Below are positions 17,030 to 26,251 of a DNA stretch of 64,000 bases, in pieces (the stretch's first letter is position 1; each line of letters begins with the position of its first letter). A program made the position numbers and the translations under genes. Under the pieces are notes generated by a model. The model was not told the DNA's origin, searched no databases, and saw only the letters and a program-made list of their open reading frames with translations. The stretch covers positions 1-64,000 of the forward strand of contig JBGCGJ010000023.1 of assembly GCA_045110675.1 (NCBI GenBank), in the 5' to 3' direction. The DNA comes from JBALVT01 sp045110675 (GTDB lineage Bacteria > Pseudomonadota > Gammaproteobacteria > Pseudomonadales > Halieaceae).

Positions 17030-19445
17030 AACCTCGAATCATATCTTGTAAAATTCCGGTGACCCTGCTGCCAAAGCCGCCCAGGCCCTTGAGTACTATT
17101 TGGACCTGCGTTGAGTTCTCTCGTTCCAGGTCTGGATTATTAAAATCAGTGAGCGCGCCGGACACATTGTCGAAATAGCGCAGATGCAAAAGTCTCACTT
17201 TCCAGCAACAGGTATCATATTCCAGTCCATACATATCTTCTATGCTGGTATCCGCTTCAACGCTGTAGTTCCACGCCGCAAAAAACCTCCATCTGTCGGT
17301 CACTGGCAAGTATGTTGACAGGTGAAATTGCTCGGTGACAGTCTGCAAGAAAAGGCCTCTTCCGGGTCGACGGTAGGTGTAGCCTGCGTTGATGACTGAA
17401 CCGTCTTCCCAGGTGTAATTTGCCTGGACGCTGCCTGCGTTAACCTCGCCGCTATAGGGGTCCCACAAAAGATTGCTGCGCAACCCCAAGCGGGTATTGG
17501 GCTTAAATCGCAGTTCAGCAGCCATTTCTGAACCGGATTGTTCCTCGGGTTCATCTGTCGCTTTGAGCCTTACTCTGCGATCCTTAAAGTAGAAAATCTG
17601 GCCGATGCTGGCGCTCAGGTATTCCTGGCCGTCCGTATCACCTATCAGGCGTGTGGTCACACCGACCGAAATCTGATCGGCATCGTCTATTCTGTCCCGG
17701 CCGCTAAATCGCGTTTCACGAAACAGTTGATTGTAGCTAAAGGTCAGCTCAGCGCTGTCGAAGTCCGGTTGATCGGTTTGATCTTCAAACTCGCTGTGAA
17801 CGTAATACAGCCTTGGCTCCAGGGTTTGCACCAGGCTTTTGTTGGCGATCATTGTTTGGCGTTCAAAAAACAGGCCGCCGTCAATGCTGGCCAGTGCCGA
17901 GCCAGCCGACGGCTTGTTGTCTGCGTTTGGCGAGTTTTGATCGCTCAGGTCGTAGTTTAGCTGACGATACTTGAGTACCGGGTTTAGAAAACCGTAGCTC
18001 CACTGCATGGGATAACCGGCGCCGACTTCTGCATAGAGGCGCTGGCCGGTGACTCGGTTATCGTCGGTATCGAAATCGGAATATTGCGCCAGCAGGATTG
18101 GGTCAAATTCGAAGGGAACTCGCTGGCTTCGATAGCGCCCGGTGATTTGCGGCAATTTTTTGTAATCATTGTTGATGTCATCCGCCAGAGATTGAAACTG
18201 CTGGAGTTCCATCTCCACCAGCCAGTCATCACCCAGGTAATCCAGCGATGCCAATTGCAGCAGGCTGGTTTGCCGCTTCGTTTCCAGGCTCGAAGTATCC
18301 AGATCTTTCAGATAGTTGACGTCGCTGGCCTTGGCGTAGTCCACCTTGGATCGCCAGCGCTGTTGGAATAAACCGTCGTGTGCGACAACCCCGAGCCATC
18401 TATCGTTGTCTCGATCATCCGGAAATTCGTCGCGGTAGCGTTTGTCATCGATTAGATAACTGCCGCCAATAGACCAGGTTCCAAGCAACTCATCCAGATA
18501 GCGAAACTCCAGATCGTGATTCAGTCCTCGCTCCTGTATGTAGCGGGGTGAATACAGGGCATCGTAGTTGGGTGCCAGATTGAGATAAACGGGCACGGAT
18601 ATGTCGACTCCGCCTTTTGAATCACTGCCTAGCGACGGCCACAAGACTCCTGTGCGGCGTCTATCATCCAGCGGTAAGCGCAGCCATGGAGCATAAAATA
18701 CCGGGATTCCCCCGAGCTCGATCTTGGCTCCCCGAGCGGTGGCAAAACCTTCTTCGACATCCAGCACCATTGTGTCAGCGCGCAGGTTCCAGTCCTTTTC
18801 ATTGGGTTCGCAATAGCTCAGATTGCTGTCGAGCAAATGAATGAGACCTTCCTCATCCCGCTGTAGCTCTTGCGCTGAGCCGTGAAAGTGCATGTCGTGC
18901 AAAACAAATTCACTGCCATTAATTTTTGCCTCGCCGCTGACCGAGTCAAATTCTGCACTGTCGCCCCGAAATAGCACACCCGGTTCTCTGACCGAAATGT
19001 CACCCTCGAGGGTTCCGGTTCGCTTGGCCCTGTTAAAAGTGGCAGTGTTGCCGCGCAGTTGTCGGTACCCCTGATTGACCTCAACACCGCCAGACAGGGT
19101 TATGTCGTCGCCGCGCAGAGTGGTTTCTGTTGCACTCGCTTCGATATCCGAAGCCTCTGGTTTTACGCTCTGATCGATCTCCGACAGTGGATCTATATAG
19201 CGACCTGCACAGCTGATACAAGACTCGTTTCTTAACTCCCGGGGTACCGATTCAATTGATACCCAATCCAGAGGGCCTCGCTTGATTGGAATGGACTCCA
19301 GAATCTGATTGGGGTCATGCGCGGCTGGAGTGTCCGATTCCTGCGCATATCCGGGCGCCGCAAGGAACAGGGCGGCCAAAAACAGCTGCGGCCCTATAAG
19401 GCGCGGCGAAGCGGTGTCAGAGAAGTTAAACAACGAGGGGATCAT
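17010..19445 (-). CDS. lptD: LPS-assembly outer-membrane protein LptD
   Basis: The 811-residue protein inserts lipopolysaccharide in the outer leaflet. A signal peptide ends near AAPGYAQE (residue ~35), an OstA/LptA-like beta-jellyroll domain follows (about 105-250), then a large beta-barrel. The cysteines that form the interdomain disulfides in E. coli are represented: CISC near residue 77, a Cys in NLSYCEPNEKDW, and the adjacent pair in YDTCCWKVRLLHLRYFD near the C-terminus. Heads lptD-surA-pdxA; it faces amgK, across a 99-base gap. Confidence 0.96.
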   Translation of the reverse strand: MIPSLFNFSDTASPRLIGPQLFLAALFLAAPGYAQESDTPAAHDPNQILESIPIKRGPLDWVSIESVPRELRNESCISCAGRYIDPLSEIDQSVKPEASDIEASATETTLRGDDITLSGGVEVNQGYRQLRGNTATFNRAKRTGTLEGDISVREPGVLFRGDSAEFDSVSGEAKINGSEFVLHDMHFHGSAQELQRDEEGLIHLLDSNLSYCEPNEKDWNLRADTMVLDVEEGFATARGAKIELGGIPVFYAPWLRLPLDDRRRTGVLWPSLGSDSKGGVDISVPVYLNLAPNYDALYSPRYIQERGLNHDLEFRYLDELLGTWSIGGSYLIDDKRYRDEFPDDRDNDRWLGVVAHDGLFQQRWRSKVDYAKASDVNYLKDLDTSSLETKRQTSLLQLASLDYLGDDWLVEMELQQFQSLADDINNDYKKLPQITGRYRSQRVPFEFDPILLAQYSDFDTDDNRVTGQRLYAEVGAGYPMQWSYGFLNPVLKYRQLNYDLSDQNSPNADNKPSAGSALASIDGGLFFERQTMIANKSLVQTLEPRLYYVHSEFEDQTDQPDFDSAELTFSYNQLFRETRFSGRDRIDDADQISVGVTTRLIGDTDGQEYLSASIGQIFYFKDRRVRLKATDEPEEQSGSEMAAELRFKPNTRLGLRSNLLWDPYSGEVNAGSVQANYTWEDGSVINAGYTYRRPGRGLFLQTVTEQFHLSTYLPVTDRWRFFAAWNYSVEADTSIEDMYGLEYDTCCWKVRLLHLRYFDNVSGALTDFNNPDLERENSTQVQIVLKGLGGFGSRVTGILQDMIRGFEDREY

Positions 19446-19544
19446 TAATACTTGCGGTTAGCGGCTTTATTGATATGTTGGGGAGGATGATAATGCATCC
19501 CCTCGCTCCTGTCCGTGAATAATTGAAAAAGGAAGTGCACGTAA

Positions 19545-20588
19545 ATGTCACCCCGTCCCATCCCATCTGAGCTGTTGCCTTGGGCATTGACCGTGTTACA
19601 GAGTTCCGACGCGGGAGAATCGCCTGAGAGCGCACTGACTTTGGTAACCGGGGATGCCAGCAATCGGCGTTATTTTCGCCTGGTTTGTGCCGATAAAAGC
19701 TACATCGTCGCCGATGCCCCCCCAGAAACGGAGAAGAACAGCGAATTTGTTGCCATCCATAGAGTACTGTCGAATGCCGGCGTGCGGGTACCGCATTTAT
19801 TCGCGGCGGATATCGATCGGGGCTACCTGTTGCTTGAAGACCTCGGTGATCACTCGCTGTTGCCGGCCTTAAACGAAAACTCAGTTGATGCCTGGTATGA
19901 GAAGGCTCAGGGCATTTTGAGGAAAATGGCGGCAGTTGATCTCGGCTCTGTTGATGCCGCCTATGATCATGCCTTGTTCAGCGAAGAGCTTAGTCGCTTC
20001 GGCGAGTGGTTTGTCACAGGCCTTCTCAACTACACCCTTAGCGATTCCGAGCGGGAAATAATTTCCCGATTTAGCAGTGTTTTGCTCGAAAGTGCTCTGG
20101 AACAGCCGCAGGTTCTAGTGCATCGTGATTTTCACAGTCGAAATTTGATGATTCTTGAAGACGGAGAGTTGGTGATCATCGATTTCCAGGATGCTGTGCG
20201 GGGGCCTATTACCTACGATATCGCCTCTTTGCTGAAAGACTGCTACATCCGCTGGCCGCAAGCCCAAGTAGAGGCATGGGCACTGGCATACAAGCGGCAA
20301 CTCGATGGATGGGTAAATCTGCAGGGCTTGAGCGACGAAACGTTTTTGCGCTGGTTTGACGCGATGGCGCTGCAGCGGCACATCAAAGTTCTGGGAACCT
20401 TCGCAAGATTGTATCTGCGCGACGGTAAAGCAGCCTACCTGGCCGATTTGCCCATGGTTCTTGGCTACATTCACGAAACGCTCGATCGATACGCGGTGCA
20501 AGAAGCGGCCTTTGCAGAGTTTTCGGAGTGGTTTGCAGAGACCCTGGCGCCGCGCATTGCCTTGCAGTCCTGGAGTGCGTCGTCGTGA
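19545..20588 (+). CDS. amgK: N-acetylmuramate/N-acetylglucosamine kinase AmgK
   Basis: The 347-residue aminoglycoside-phosphotransferase-fold protein has LVTGDASNRRYFRL (nucleotide loop), the Brenner-type catalytic HRDFHSRNLM and IIDFQDA (metal site). Together with MurU it forms the cell-wall recycling shortcut that turns MurNAc into UDP-MurNAc and bypasses de novo synthesis; in Pseudomonas this gives intrinsic fosfomycin tolerance. The position next to lptD and the fused reading with murU (four-base overlap) agree with that assignment. AAGGAAG precedes the ATG. Confidence 0.92.
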   Translation: MSPRPIPSELLPWALTVLQSSDAGESPESALTLVTGDASNRRYFRLVCADKSYIVADAPPETEKNSEFVAIHRVLSNAGVRVPHLFAADIDRGYLLLEDLGDHSLLPALNENSVDAWYEKAQGILRKMAAVDLGSVDAAYDHALFSEELSRFGEWFVTGLLNYTLSDSEREIISRFSSVLLESALEQPQVLVHRDFHSRNLMILEDGELVIIDFQDAVRGPITYDIASLLKDCYIRWPQAQVEAWALAYKRQLDGWVNLQGLSDETFLRWFDAMALQRHIKVLGTFARLYLRDGKAAYLADLPMVLGYIHETLDRYAVQEAAFAEFSEWFAETLAPRIALQSWSASS

Positions 20589-21268
20589 AAGTCATGATTC
20601 TTGCGGCCGGTTTGGGCCAGCGGATGCGCCCGTTAACAGATCACACTCCCAAACCCCTGCTAAAGGTGGCCGGAGTCCCATTGCTCGAGCACCATATACG
20701 GCGTTTGCGCGATGCAGGCTTTAACGAACTGGTCGTTAACGTGTCTCATATGGCGGATCAAATTGTAGATTACTTTGGTGATGGCAGTCGCTGGGGGGTG
20801 GTTCTGAATTGGTCCGTGGAAGATGAGCCGCTTGAAACTGCCGGTGGCATTGTTAAGGCGCTGCCTGTTTTGGGCTCAGCTCCCTTCGCTGTCGTCAATG
20901 GTGATATATGGACAGATTACCCTTTTGCACAGTTGGTGAATCGCGAACTTTTGCATGCCGAAGGAGCGCATCTGGTAATGGTCGAAAGCCCCCCACAACA
21001 CGCCAACGGAGACTTTGTGTTGGGAGAAGATGGGCGTTTGGATACCTTAGAGCAAGCGAACAAGGGGCTGACTTACTCGGGCGTGGGAATATACAGCTCA
21101 GGGTTTTTCAGGGATTTGCCCGTGTGCAAGTATCCTCTGAAGCCGTTGCTACTGCGTTCGATTGAACGGGGTGGGCTGCAGGGGGAGTACTACCGGGGTG
21201 ATTGGGTCGATGTAGGCACTCCCGAGCGATTGGATTCTCTCAATCGTCGTTTGGCACCCGACACTTGA
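20585..21268 (+). CDS. murU: N-acetylmuramate-1-phosphate uridylyltransferase MurU
   Basis: The 227-residue nucleotidyltransferase begins MKVMILAAGLGQRMRPLTD, the sugar-nucleotide binding signature, followed by TPKPLLKVAGVPLLEHHI. It converts MurNAc-1-phosphate plus UTP to UDP-MurNAc. The start is the GTG at 20585, which overlaps the amgK stop (GTGA); the open frame extends further upstream inside amgK but homologues start here. Ends with WVDVGTPERLDSLN, typical of the family. Confidence 0.93.
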   Translation: MKVMILAAGLGQRMRPLTDHTPKPLLKVAGVPLLEHHIRRLRDAGFNELVVNVSHMADQIVDYFGDGSRWGVVLNWSVEDEPLETAGGIVKALPVLGSAPFAVVNGDIWTDYPFAQLVNRELLHAEGAHLVMVESPPQHANGDFVLGEDGRLDTLEQANKGLTYSGVGIYSSGFFRDLPVCKYPLKPLLLRSIERGGLQGEYYRGDWVDVGTPERLDSLNRRLAPDT

Positions 21269-21391
21269 ATTTTAACGCCCTTGTTGGCGGGAGTTTCTTT
21301 GTCGTGGGCGTGAACTGGCGCGCGATACCCGCTAGAATACCGGCCTCTAAAGCACCTAAACTGAAGATATAAACCCATTTCGGAGTCCGAC

Positions 21392-22066
21392 ATGCGAGAT
21401 TTTCTCATCGCACCATCTATTCTTTCTGCGGACTTCGCTCGCCTGGGGGAGGAGGTCGACAATGTGTTGGCCGCCGGAGCCGATGTTGTTCATTTTGATG
21501 TAATGGACAATCACTATGTACCCAATCTGACCATTGGGCCCATGGTGTGCAAGGCCCTGCGTAAGCACGGCGTGACGGCCGATATCGACGTTCATCTTAT
21601 GGTCAGTCCCGTCGACCAATTGATTGGCGATTTCGCCGACGCCGGTGCCAGCTATATTACTTTTCACCCAGATGCTTCCACTCATGTTGATCGGTCATTG
21701 CAAATGGTTCGAGCGGCGGGTTGTAAATCCGGCCTGGTTTTAAACCCCCATGTGGGCTTGGACTGCCTTAAATACGTGCTGGATAAGGTCGATATGATTT
21801 TGCTGATGTCGGTAAATCCTGGATTTGGTGGCCAGTCATTTATTCCTTCTACCCTGGACAAGTTGCGCGAAGCTCGCGCACTCATTGATGCCTCGGGCTT
21901 CGACATTCGCTTGGAGATTGACGGCGGTGTCACCACCCAAAATATTGGCGAAATCGCGCTCGCGGGAGCGGATACCTTTGTTGCCGGATCTGCGATATTC
22001 AATGCTCCAGACTACGCTGATGTGATTAGTCAAATGCGATCTGAGCTGGCGAAAGCTGTTGCTTAA
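21392..22066 (+). CDS. rpe: Ribulose-phosphate 3-epimerase
   Basis: The 224-residue TIM-barrel enzyme interconverts ribulose-5-phosphate and xylulose-5-phosphate. Visible are APSILSADFARLGEE, HFDVMDNHYVPNLTIGP (metal ligand and catalytic Asp), SVNPGFGGQSFIP and RLEIDGGV. CGGAG lies six bases before the ATG. A -10-like TAGAAT at 21333-21338 is a possible promoter. It precedes trpE as in Pseudomonas; trpE has its own promoter and leader. Confidence 0.97.
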   Translation: MRDFLIAPSILSADFARLGEEVDNVLAAGADVVHFDVMDNHYVPNLTIGPMVCKALRKHGVTADIDVHLMVSPVDQLIGDFADAGASYITFHPDASTHVDRSLQMVRAAGCKSGLVLNPHVGLDCLKYVLDKVDMILLMSVNPGFGGQSFIPSTLDKLREARALIDASGFDIRLEIDGGVTTQNIGEIALAGADTFVAGSAIFNAPDYADVISQMRSELAKAVA

Positions 22067-22100
22067 CTCAACTGAGTAAAATATTGCCACCCTGGATGGC

Positions 22101-22128
22101 TTGCCAAGCGGCGGCCCATCTGTACAAT
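22101..22128 (+). promoter_or_regulatory. Sigma-70 promoter of the trpE leader transcript
   Basis: TTGCCA (22101-22106) and TACAAT (22123-22128) are separated by 16 bases. Transcription from here would start near 22135, about 20 bases before the leader peptide start and 178 bases before trpE. Position and spacing suit a leader transcript. Confidence 0.65.
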
Positions 22129-22156
22129 AACTGCTTCCCAAATCTTGGAGAGAGCT

Positions 22157-22225
22157 GTGCAAACAGCAAAGCGTAAAGCTGTCGATTTAATGTCGATGCG
22201 TGAGGTCACTTGCTGGCGATGGTAG
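22157..22225 (+). CDS. trpL: trp leader peptide (22 residues, ends Cys-Trp-Arg-Trp)
   Basis: A GTG start with GGAG six bases before it opens a 22-codon frame that begins MQTAKRKAVDL and ends EVTCWRW followed by TAG. Two Trp codons among the last three sense codons is far from chance and is the sign of a Trp-sensing leader. An in-frame ATG at 22190 could give an 11-residue version, but only the GTG has a good ribosome binding site. When charged tRNA-Trp is scarce, a ribosome would stall at the Trp codons and change folding of the RNA before trpE. In Pseudomonas putida trpE is known to be controlled by attenuation, which agrees. Confidence 0.8.
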   Translation: MQTAKRKAVDLMSMREVTCWRW

Positions 22226-22261
22226 CCAGAGCACAGTCACGACTTTAATAAGTCACCACTG
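22213..22261 (+). promoter_or_regulatory. Two leader hairpins between trpL and trpE
   Basis: CTGGC (22213-22217) pairs with GCCAG (22225-22229) and encloses the second Trp codon and the stop codon. A second stem-loop follows: CAGT/ACTG outside and GACTT/AAGTC inside, with a TAAT loop (22234-22261). No T-run follows the second hairpin, so a standard intrinsic terminator is not evident. The control could use Rho or a weaker structure. Confidence 0.5.
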
Positions 22262-22312
22262 TAAAGAGTTACGACCGAAAAACGCTAATCTAATCTCCAG
22301 GTACAACACATC

Positions 22313-23809
22313 ATGAATTCTCAAGATTTTTCTGCTTTTGCAGCACAGAACTACAATCGCATTCCGGTCAGCCGCGAAGTATTGGCGGATGTCGAAACCC
22401 CAATCAGTGCCTATCGTAAACTGGCGGAAGGCCCTTATTCGTATTTCTTTGAGTCTGTGCAAGGCGGCGAGAAGTGGGGGCGTTATTCGATGATCGGTCT
22501 TCCCTGCAGAACCGTTTTAAAAGTTTTCGGCTACCGCGCCGAAATATGGGTAGATGATGAGCTGTTGCAGAGCACTGAAGTGGAAGACCCTCTGCGCTAT
22601 GTGGAAGAGTTCCAGCGGCGGTATCGCGCAGCCCCGGCTAAAGATCTGCCCGTTTTCCACGGTGGATTAGTCGGTTACTTTGGCTACGATACGGTTCGAT
22701 ATGTGGAACCCCGCTTACAACACAGCATGCCACCCGACGAACTGGGGACCCCCGATATTTTGTTAATGGTGTCGGACGAAGTGTTGGTATTCGACAATTT
22801 GGCGGGGACGATTCGTCTGGTGGTGAATGCCGACCCAGTGGTCTCAGATGCCTACGAAGCTGCACAAAAACGTTTGGAGGAGCTGGAGTCTCGTCTACCA
22901 CAACCAATGGCTCCGCTTCCGAAAGTGGTGTTAGACCCTTCGGGAAGCAGTCTGCTCGAAGCTCAGGCGGAATCCAACTTTACTCAGCAGCGTTACGAAG
23001 AAGCTGTAGAGTGCGTTAAGGAATACGCGCTTGCGGGCGATGTCATGCAAGCCGTCCCCTCACAGCGAATGCGCTTGCCTTTCTCTGCACCACCGCTCAA
23101 TTTGTATCGTGCGCTGCGGAATCTTAATCCCTCACCCTATATGTACTTTCTCGATTTGGGTGACTTTCATATTGTGGGTTCTTCTCCTGAAATTCTGGCG
23201 CGATCCGATGGCGGTTTGGTCACTGTTCGACCTATCGCTGGAACACGCCGGAGGGGGCATAGTGAAGCCGAAGATGCGGCCATGGAAGCGGAGTTGCTCG
23301 CGGACCCTAAGGAAATTGCCGAACACCTTATGTTGATCGATTTAGGTCGAAATGATGTCGGCCGCATCGCCCAGATTGGCACCGTAAAACTGACGGACAA
23401 AATGGTCATCGAAAAATATTCCCACGTTATGCATATCGTCTCCAATGTCACAGGTGAGCTTAACGAGGGAAAGTCCGCTGTAGATGTATTACGCGCCACT
23501 TTACCTGCAGGTACTTTGAGCGGAGCTCCAAAAATTCGTGCCATGGAAATTATTGATGAGCTCGAGCCCGTTAAGCGCGGAGTGTATGGCGGCGCGGTGG
23601 GCTATATCTCCTGGGCGGGCGACATGGACACCGCGATTGCCATTCGCACCGCCGTCATAAAAGATGGCAATTTGTATATCCAGGCGGGAGGTGGAGTAGT
23701 TGCAGATTCCATACCAAAGCTTGAATGGAAGGAGACCATGAATAAAGCGCGCGCCATTTTCAGAGCCGCATCCATGGTTTTGGCCACTGACAGCCCGGCG
23801 GAGGACTGA
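22313..23809 (+). CDS. trpE: Anthranilate synthase component I
   Basis: The 498-residue subunit makes anthranilate from chorismate with ammonia from TrpG. The N-terminal allosteric part has YFFESVQGGEKWGRYSMIG, the Trp-binding serine region; the chorismate-binding half has VRPIAGTRRRG, AEHLMLIDLGRNDVGRIA, ATLPAGTLSGAPKIRAMEII and IQAGGGVVADSIP. The presence of the feedback loop together with trpL suggests control at both enzyme and transcript level. The stop is two bases before trpG. Confidence 0.97.
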   Translation: MNSQDFSAFAAQNYNRIPVSREVLADVETPISAYRKLAEGPYSYFFESVQGGEKWGRYSMIGLPCRTVLKVFGYRAEIWVDDELLQSTEVEDPLRYVEEFQRRYRAAPAKDLPVFHGGLVGYFGYDTVRYVEPRLQHSMPPDELGTPDILLMVSDEVLVFDNLAGTIRLVVNADPVVSDAYEAAQKRLEELESRLPQPMAPLPKVVLDPSGSSLLEAQAESNFTQQRYEEAVECVKEYALAGDVMQAVPSQRMRLPFSAPPLNLYRALRNLNPSPYMYFLDLGDFHIVGSSPEILARSDGGLVTVRPIAGTRRRGHSEAEDAAMEAELLADPKEIAEHLMLIDLGRNDVGRIAQIGTVKLTDKMVIEKYSHVMHIVSNVTGELNEGKSAVDVLRATLPAGTLSGAPKIRAMEIIDELEPVKRGVYGGAVGYISWAGDMDTAIAIRTAVIKDGNLYIQAGGGVVADSIPKLEWKETMNKARAIFRAASMVLATDSPAED

Positions 23810-23811
23810 AC

Positions 23812-24390
23812 ATGTTACTGATGATAGATAACTACGACTCCTTCACCTACAACGTGGTGCAATATCTCGGTGAGTTGGGCGCCGATGTACACGTGGTTCG
23901 CAACGATGAGATTGCGGTTGCGGATATAGAGGCGCTCAATCCAGAAAAAATAGTGGTTTCGCCGGGACCGTGTACACCAAATGAGGCCGGCATTTCCATG
24001 GACGTCATTCGCGCCTACGCAGGCAAATTACCTCTGCTGGGAATTTGCCTGGGTCATCAGAGCATCGGTCAGGTCTTTGGTGGGCAGGTGGTGCGCGCGC
24101 GTAGAGTGATGCACGGCAAAACCTCGCCGATTCACCACAGTGGTGAGGGAGTATTCCGCGGTTTGAGCGAGCCCTTTGAGGCCACTCGTTATCACAGCCT
24201 GGTTGTGCAGCGCGAGTCACTGCCTGATTGCCTTGAAGTTACCGCCTGGACTGAAAATGAGGCGGGTGACATTGACGAAATTATGGGCCTTCGACACCGC
24301 GAGTTGGCTATAGAGGGTGTTCAGTTTCACCCGGAGTCAATTTTGACGGCCCATGGCCACGATCTTTTGCGCAATTTCTTGGAGCAGTAA
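23812..24390 (+). CDS. trpG: Anthranilate synthase component II, glutamine amidotransferase
   Basis: The 192-residue class I amidotransferase supplies ammonia to TrpE. It begins MLLMIDNYDSFTYNVVQYL; the catalytic Cys is in LLGICLGHQSIGQVFGG and the His/Glu pair in VQFHPESILT near the end. In some gammaproteobacteria this subunit also serves aminodeoxychorismate synthase (PabB). Here trpE, trpG, trpD and trpC are contiguous, unlike Pseudomonas where trpE is apart from trpGDC. Confidence 0.96.
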   Translation: MLLMIDNYDSFTYNVVQYLGELGADVHVVRNDEIAVADIEALNPEKIVVSPGPCTPNEAGISMDVIRAYAGKLPLLGICLGHQSIGQVFGGQVVRARRVMHGKTSPIHHSGEGVFRGLSEPFEATRYHSLVVQRESLPDCLEVTAWTENEAGDIDEIMGLRHRELAIEGVQFHPESILTAHGHDLLRNFLEQ

Positions 24391-24402
24391 TTGGAGTCGC
24401 CT

Positions 24403-25449
24403 ATGAATATTCAGCAGGCCCTGGCGAGAGTGGTAGAGGGCGAAAACCTCGGTCGCGAGGAGATGGCCGCAGTAATGCAACAAGTCATGACGGGCGAAAC
24501 CACTGATGCCCAGATAGCGGGCTTATTGGTTGCGTTGCGTATGAAAGGCGAGACCACCGATGAAATTGCCGGTGCCGCCCAAGTTATGCGTGAACTGGCA
24601 ACTCCCGTCAATATCTGTGCAGATCATCTGGTCGATCTGGTGGGTACCGGTGGTGATGGCGCTAACTTGTTTAACGTCTCAACAGCTTCTTCTTTTGTCG
24701 TAGCGGCGGCGGGAGCGAAAGTTGCCAAGCATGGCAACCGCTCTGTTTCGAGCACCAGCGGCAGTTCCGATGTATTAGTGGAATTGGGTGTATCTCTCGA
24801 ACTCACTGCCGAACAAGTTGGTCGCGCCATTGAAGATATTGGCATGGGTTTTATGTTTGCACCTGCTCATCACAGTGCGATGCGCCATGCGATAGGCCCC
24901 CGAAAAGAGCTGGGTATGCGAACCATCTTCAATATTCTAGGTCCGCTAACCAATCCGGCCGCGGTTAAGCGGCAGGTGATTGGCGTGTTCTCGGCAGACC
25001 TGTGCCAGCCGATGGCCGAGGTATTGCAACTACTCGGCAGCGAGCACGCCCTGGTTGTGCATTCGATCGATGGTCTGGATGAGATTTCAATCGCAGCAGA
25101 GACTCATGTTGTTGAGCTTCGCCAGGGCGCCATTAGCCAGTACAAGGTTAATCCCGAGGAATTTTCTATCGATAGACAGGATTTGTCGGGCTTGTCTGTC
25201 GATGGAGCCGCCGAATCGGCTGCGCTGATTCGGCGGGCCCTGTCTGGAGCCAGCGATACAGCTGCGAAAAAAGCCGCTGCGATCATTTCTTTGAACGCTG
25301 GCGCAACCATTTACGTTAGCGGTGTCGTCGACTCCTTGGCATCCGGTGTAGCGATGGCCGAGGATGTGCTGTCGACGGGTCAGGCTGCGGAGAAGCTCAA
25401 GGAATTTATCGAATTTACGCAATTGCTCACTGCGAGTTCAGGGAATTAA
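24403..25449 (+). CDS. trpD: Anthranilate phosphoribosyltransferase
   Basis: The enzyme of about 348 residues adds phosphoribose from PRPP to anthranilate. Visible are VDLVGTGGDGANLFNVST (PRPP-binding), KHGNRSVSSTSGSSDVLVELG, and FAPAHHSAMRHAIGPRKELG with FNILGPLTNPA. The ATG at 24403 has TTGGAG six bases before it; the TTG at 24391, inside that ribosome binding site, is not the start. Twelve bases separate it from trpG. Confidence 0.96.
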   Translation: MNIQQALARVVEGENLGREEMAAVMQQVMTGETTDAQIAGLLVALRMKGETTDEIAGAAQVMRELATPVNICADHLVDLVGTGGDGANLFNVSTASSFVVAAAGAKVAKHGNRSVSSTSGSSDVLVELGVSLELTAEQVGRAIEDIGMGFMFAPAHHSAMRHAIGPRKELGMRTIFNILGPLTNPAAVKRQVIGVFSADLCQPMAEVLQLLGSEHALVVHSIDGLDEISIAAETHVVELRQGAISQYKVNPEEFSIDRQDLSGLSVDGAAESAALIRRALSGASDTAAKKAAAIISLNAGATIYVSGVVDSLASGVAMAEDVLSTGQAAEKLKEFIEFTQLLTASSGN

Positions 25450-25450
25450 T

Positions 25451-26251
25451 ATGGCTGGTTCGACACCTACGATATTGCGCAGCATTATCGAACGCAAATA
25501 CGCGGAAGTTAGCGAAAGGAGCGTCAAGCGTTCTATTACCTCGCTGGAGCAGAGTATCTCGGAACAATCTGCGGTGCGAGGCTTCGCCGCAGCCCTGCAA
25601 GCCCAAGTTCGATTGGAGCGTGCTGCGGTTATCGCCGAGGTTAAAAAGGCCTCGCCCAGTAAAGGTGTTATTCGCGAAAATTTTCAGCCGGCCGAGATTG
25701 CCAGAAGCTATCAGTCTGGTGGAGCCACGTGTTTATCGGTTCTTACAGATACCGATTTTTTTCAGGGAGCCGACGAGTATCTGGGCCAGGCTCGCGCCGC
25801 CTGCGAGCTTCCAGTATTACGCAAAGATTTCACTGTTGATCCCTATCAGGTGATTGAAGCCAGGGCGATAGGCGCAGATGCTGTCCTGTTAATTGTAGCG
25901 GCCCTTGAGCAAAACCAAATGCTCGAATTAGCTCAGGCGGCGGACGAGGCGGGTGTCGACGTTCTTGTGGAGGTGCACGACAGAGCAGAGTTGGAGCGGG
26001 CCATGGAGCTTTCCACTGACCTGCTGGGCATTAACAACCGAGATTTACATACCTTTGAAACCAGTCTCGATTCTACGATCGATCTTTTGCCGCACATTCC
26101 GCCTGACAAAGTGGTGATTACTGAGAGCGGAATTCATACGGCGGAGCATGTGTCTTTAATGCGCGAACAAAATGTTCACGCATTTTTGGTCGGAGAAGCG
26201 TTTATGCGCGAACCGGAACCCGGCGAAAAGCTTCGGGAACTGTTCTTCTAG
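25451..26251 (+). CDS. trpC: Indole-3-glycerol phosphate synthase
   Basis: The 266-residue TIM-barrel enzyme closes the indole ring. Signatures: VIAEVKKASPSKGVIRENF, CLSVLTDTDFFQG, PVLRKDFTVDPYQV, LLGINNRDLHTFE and VITESGIH. The start MAGSTPTILRSIIERKYAEV at 25451 lies one base past the trpD stop. The last four bases overlap the 3' end of the convergent vfr gene. There is no TrpF domain; trpF, trpB and trpA are not in the window. Confidence 0.97.
   Translation: MAGSTPTILRSIIERKYAEVSERSVKRSITSLEQSISEQSAVRGFAAALQAQVRLERAAVIAEVKKASPSKGVIRENFQPAEIARSYQSGGATCLSVLTDTDFFQGADEYLGQARAACELPVLRKDFTVDPYQVIEARAIGADAVLLIVAALEQNQMLELAQAADEAGVDVLVEVHDRAELERAMELSTDLLGINNRDLHTFETSLDSTIDLLPHIPPDKVVITESGIHTAEHVSLMREQNVHAFLVGEAFMREPEPGEKLRELFF

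Noticed and set aside
21275..21300. Possible terminator after murU (CGCC, loop, GGCG, then a few T)
   Set aside because: Stem of only four base pairs and a broken T-run.
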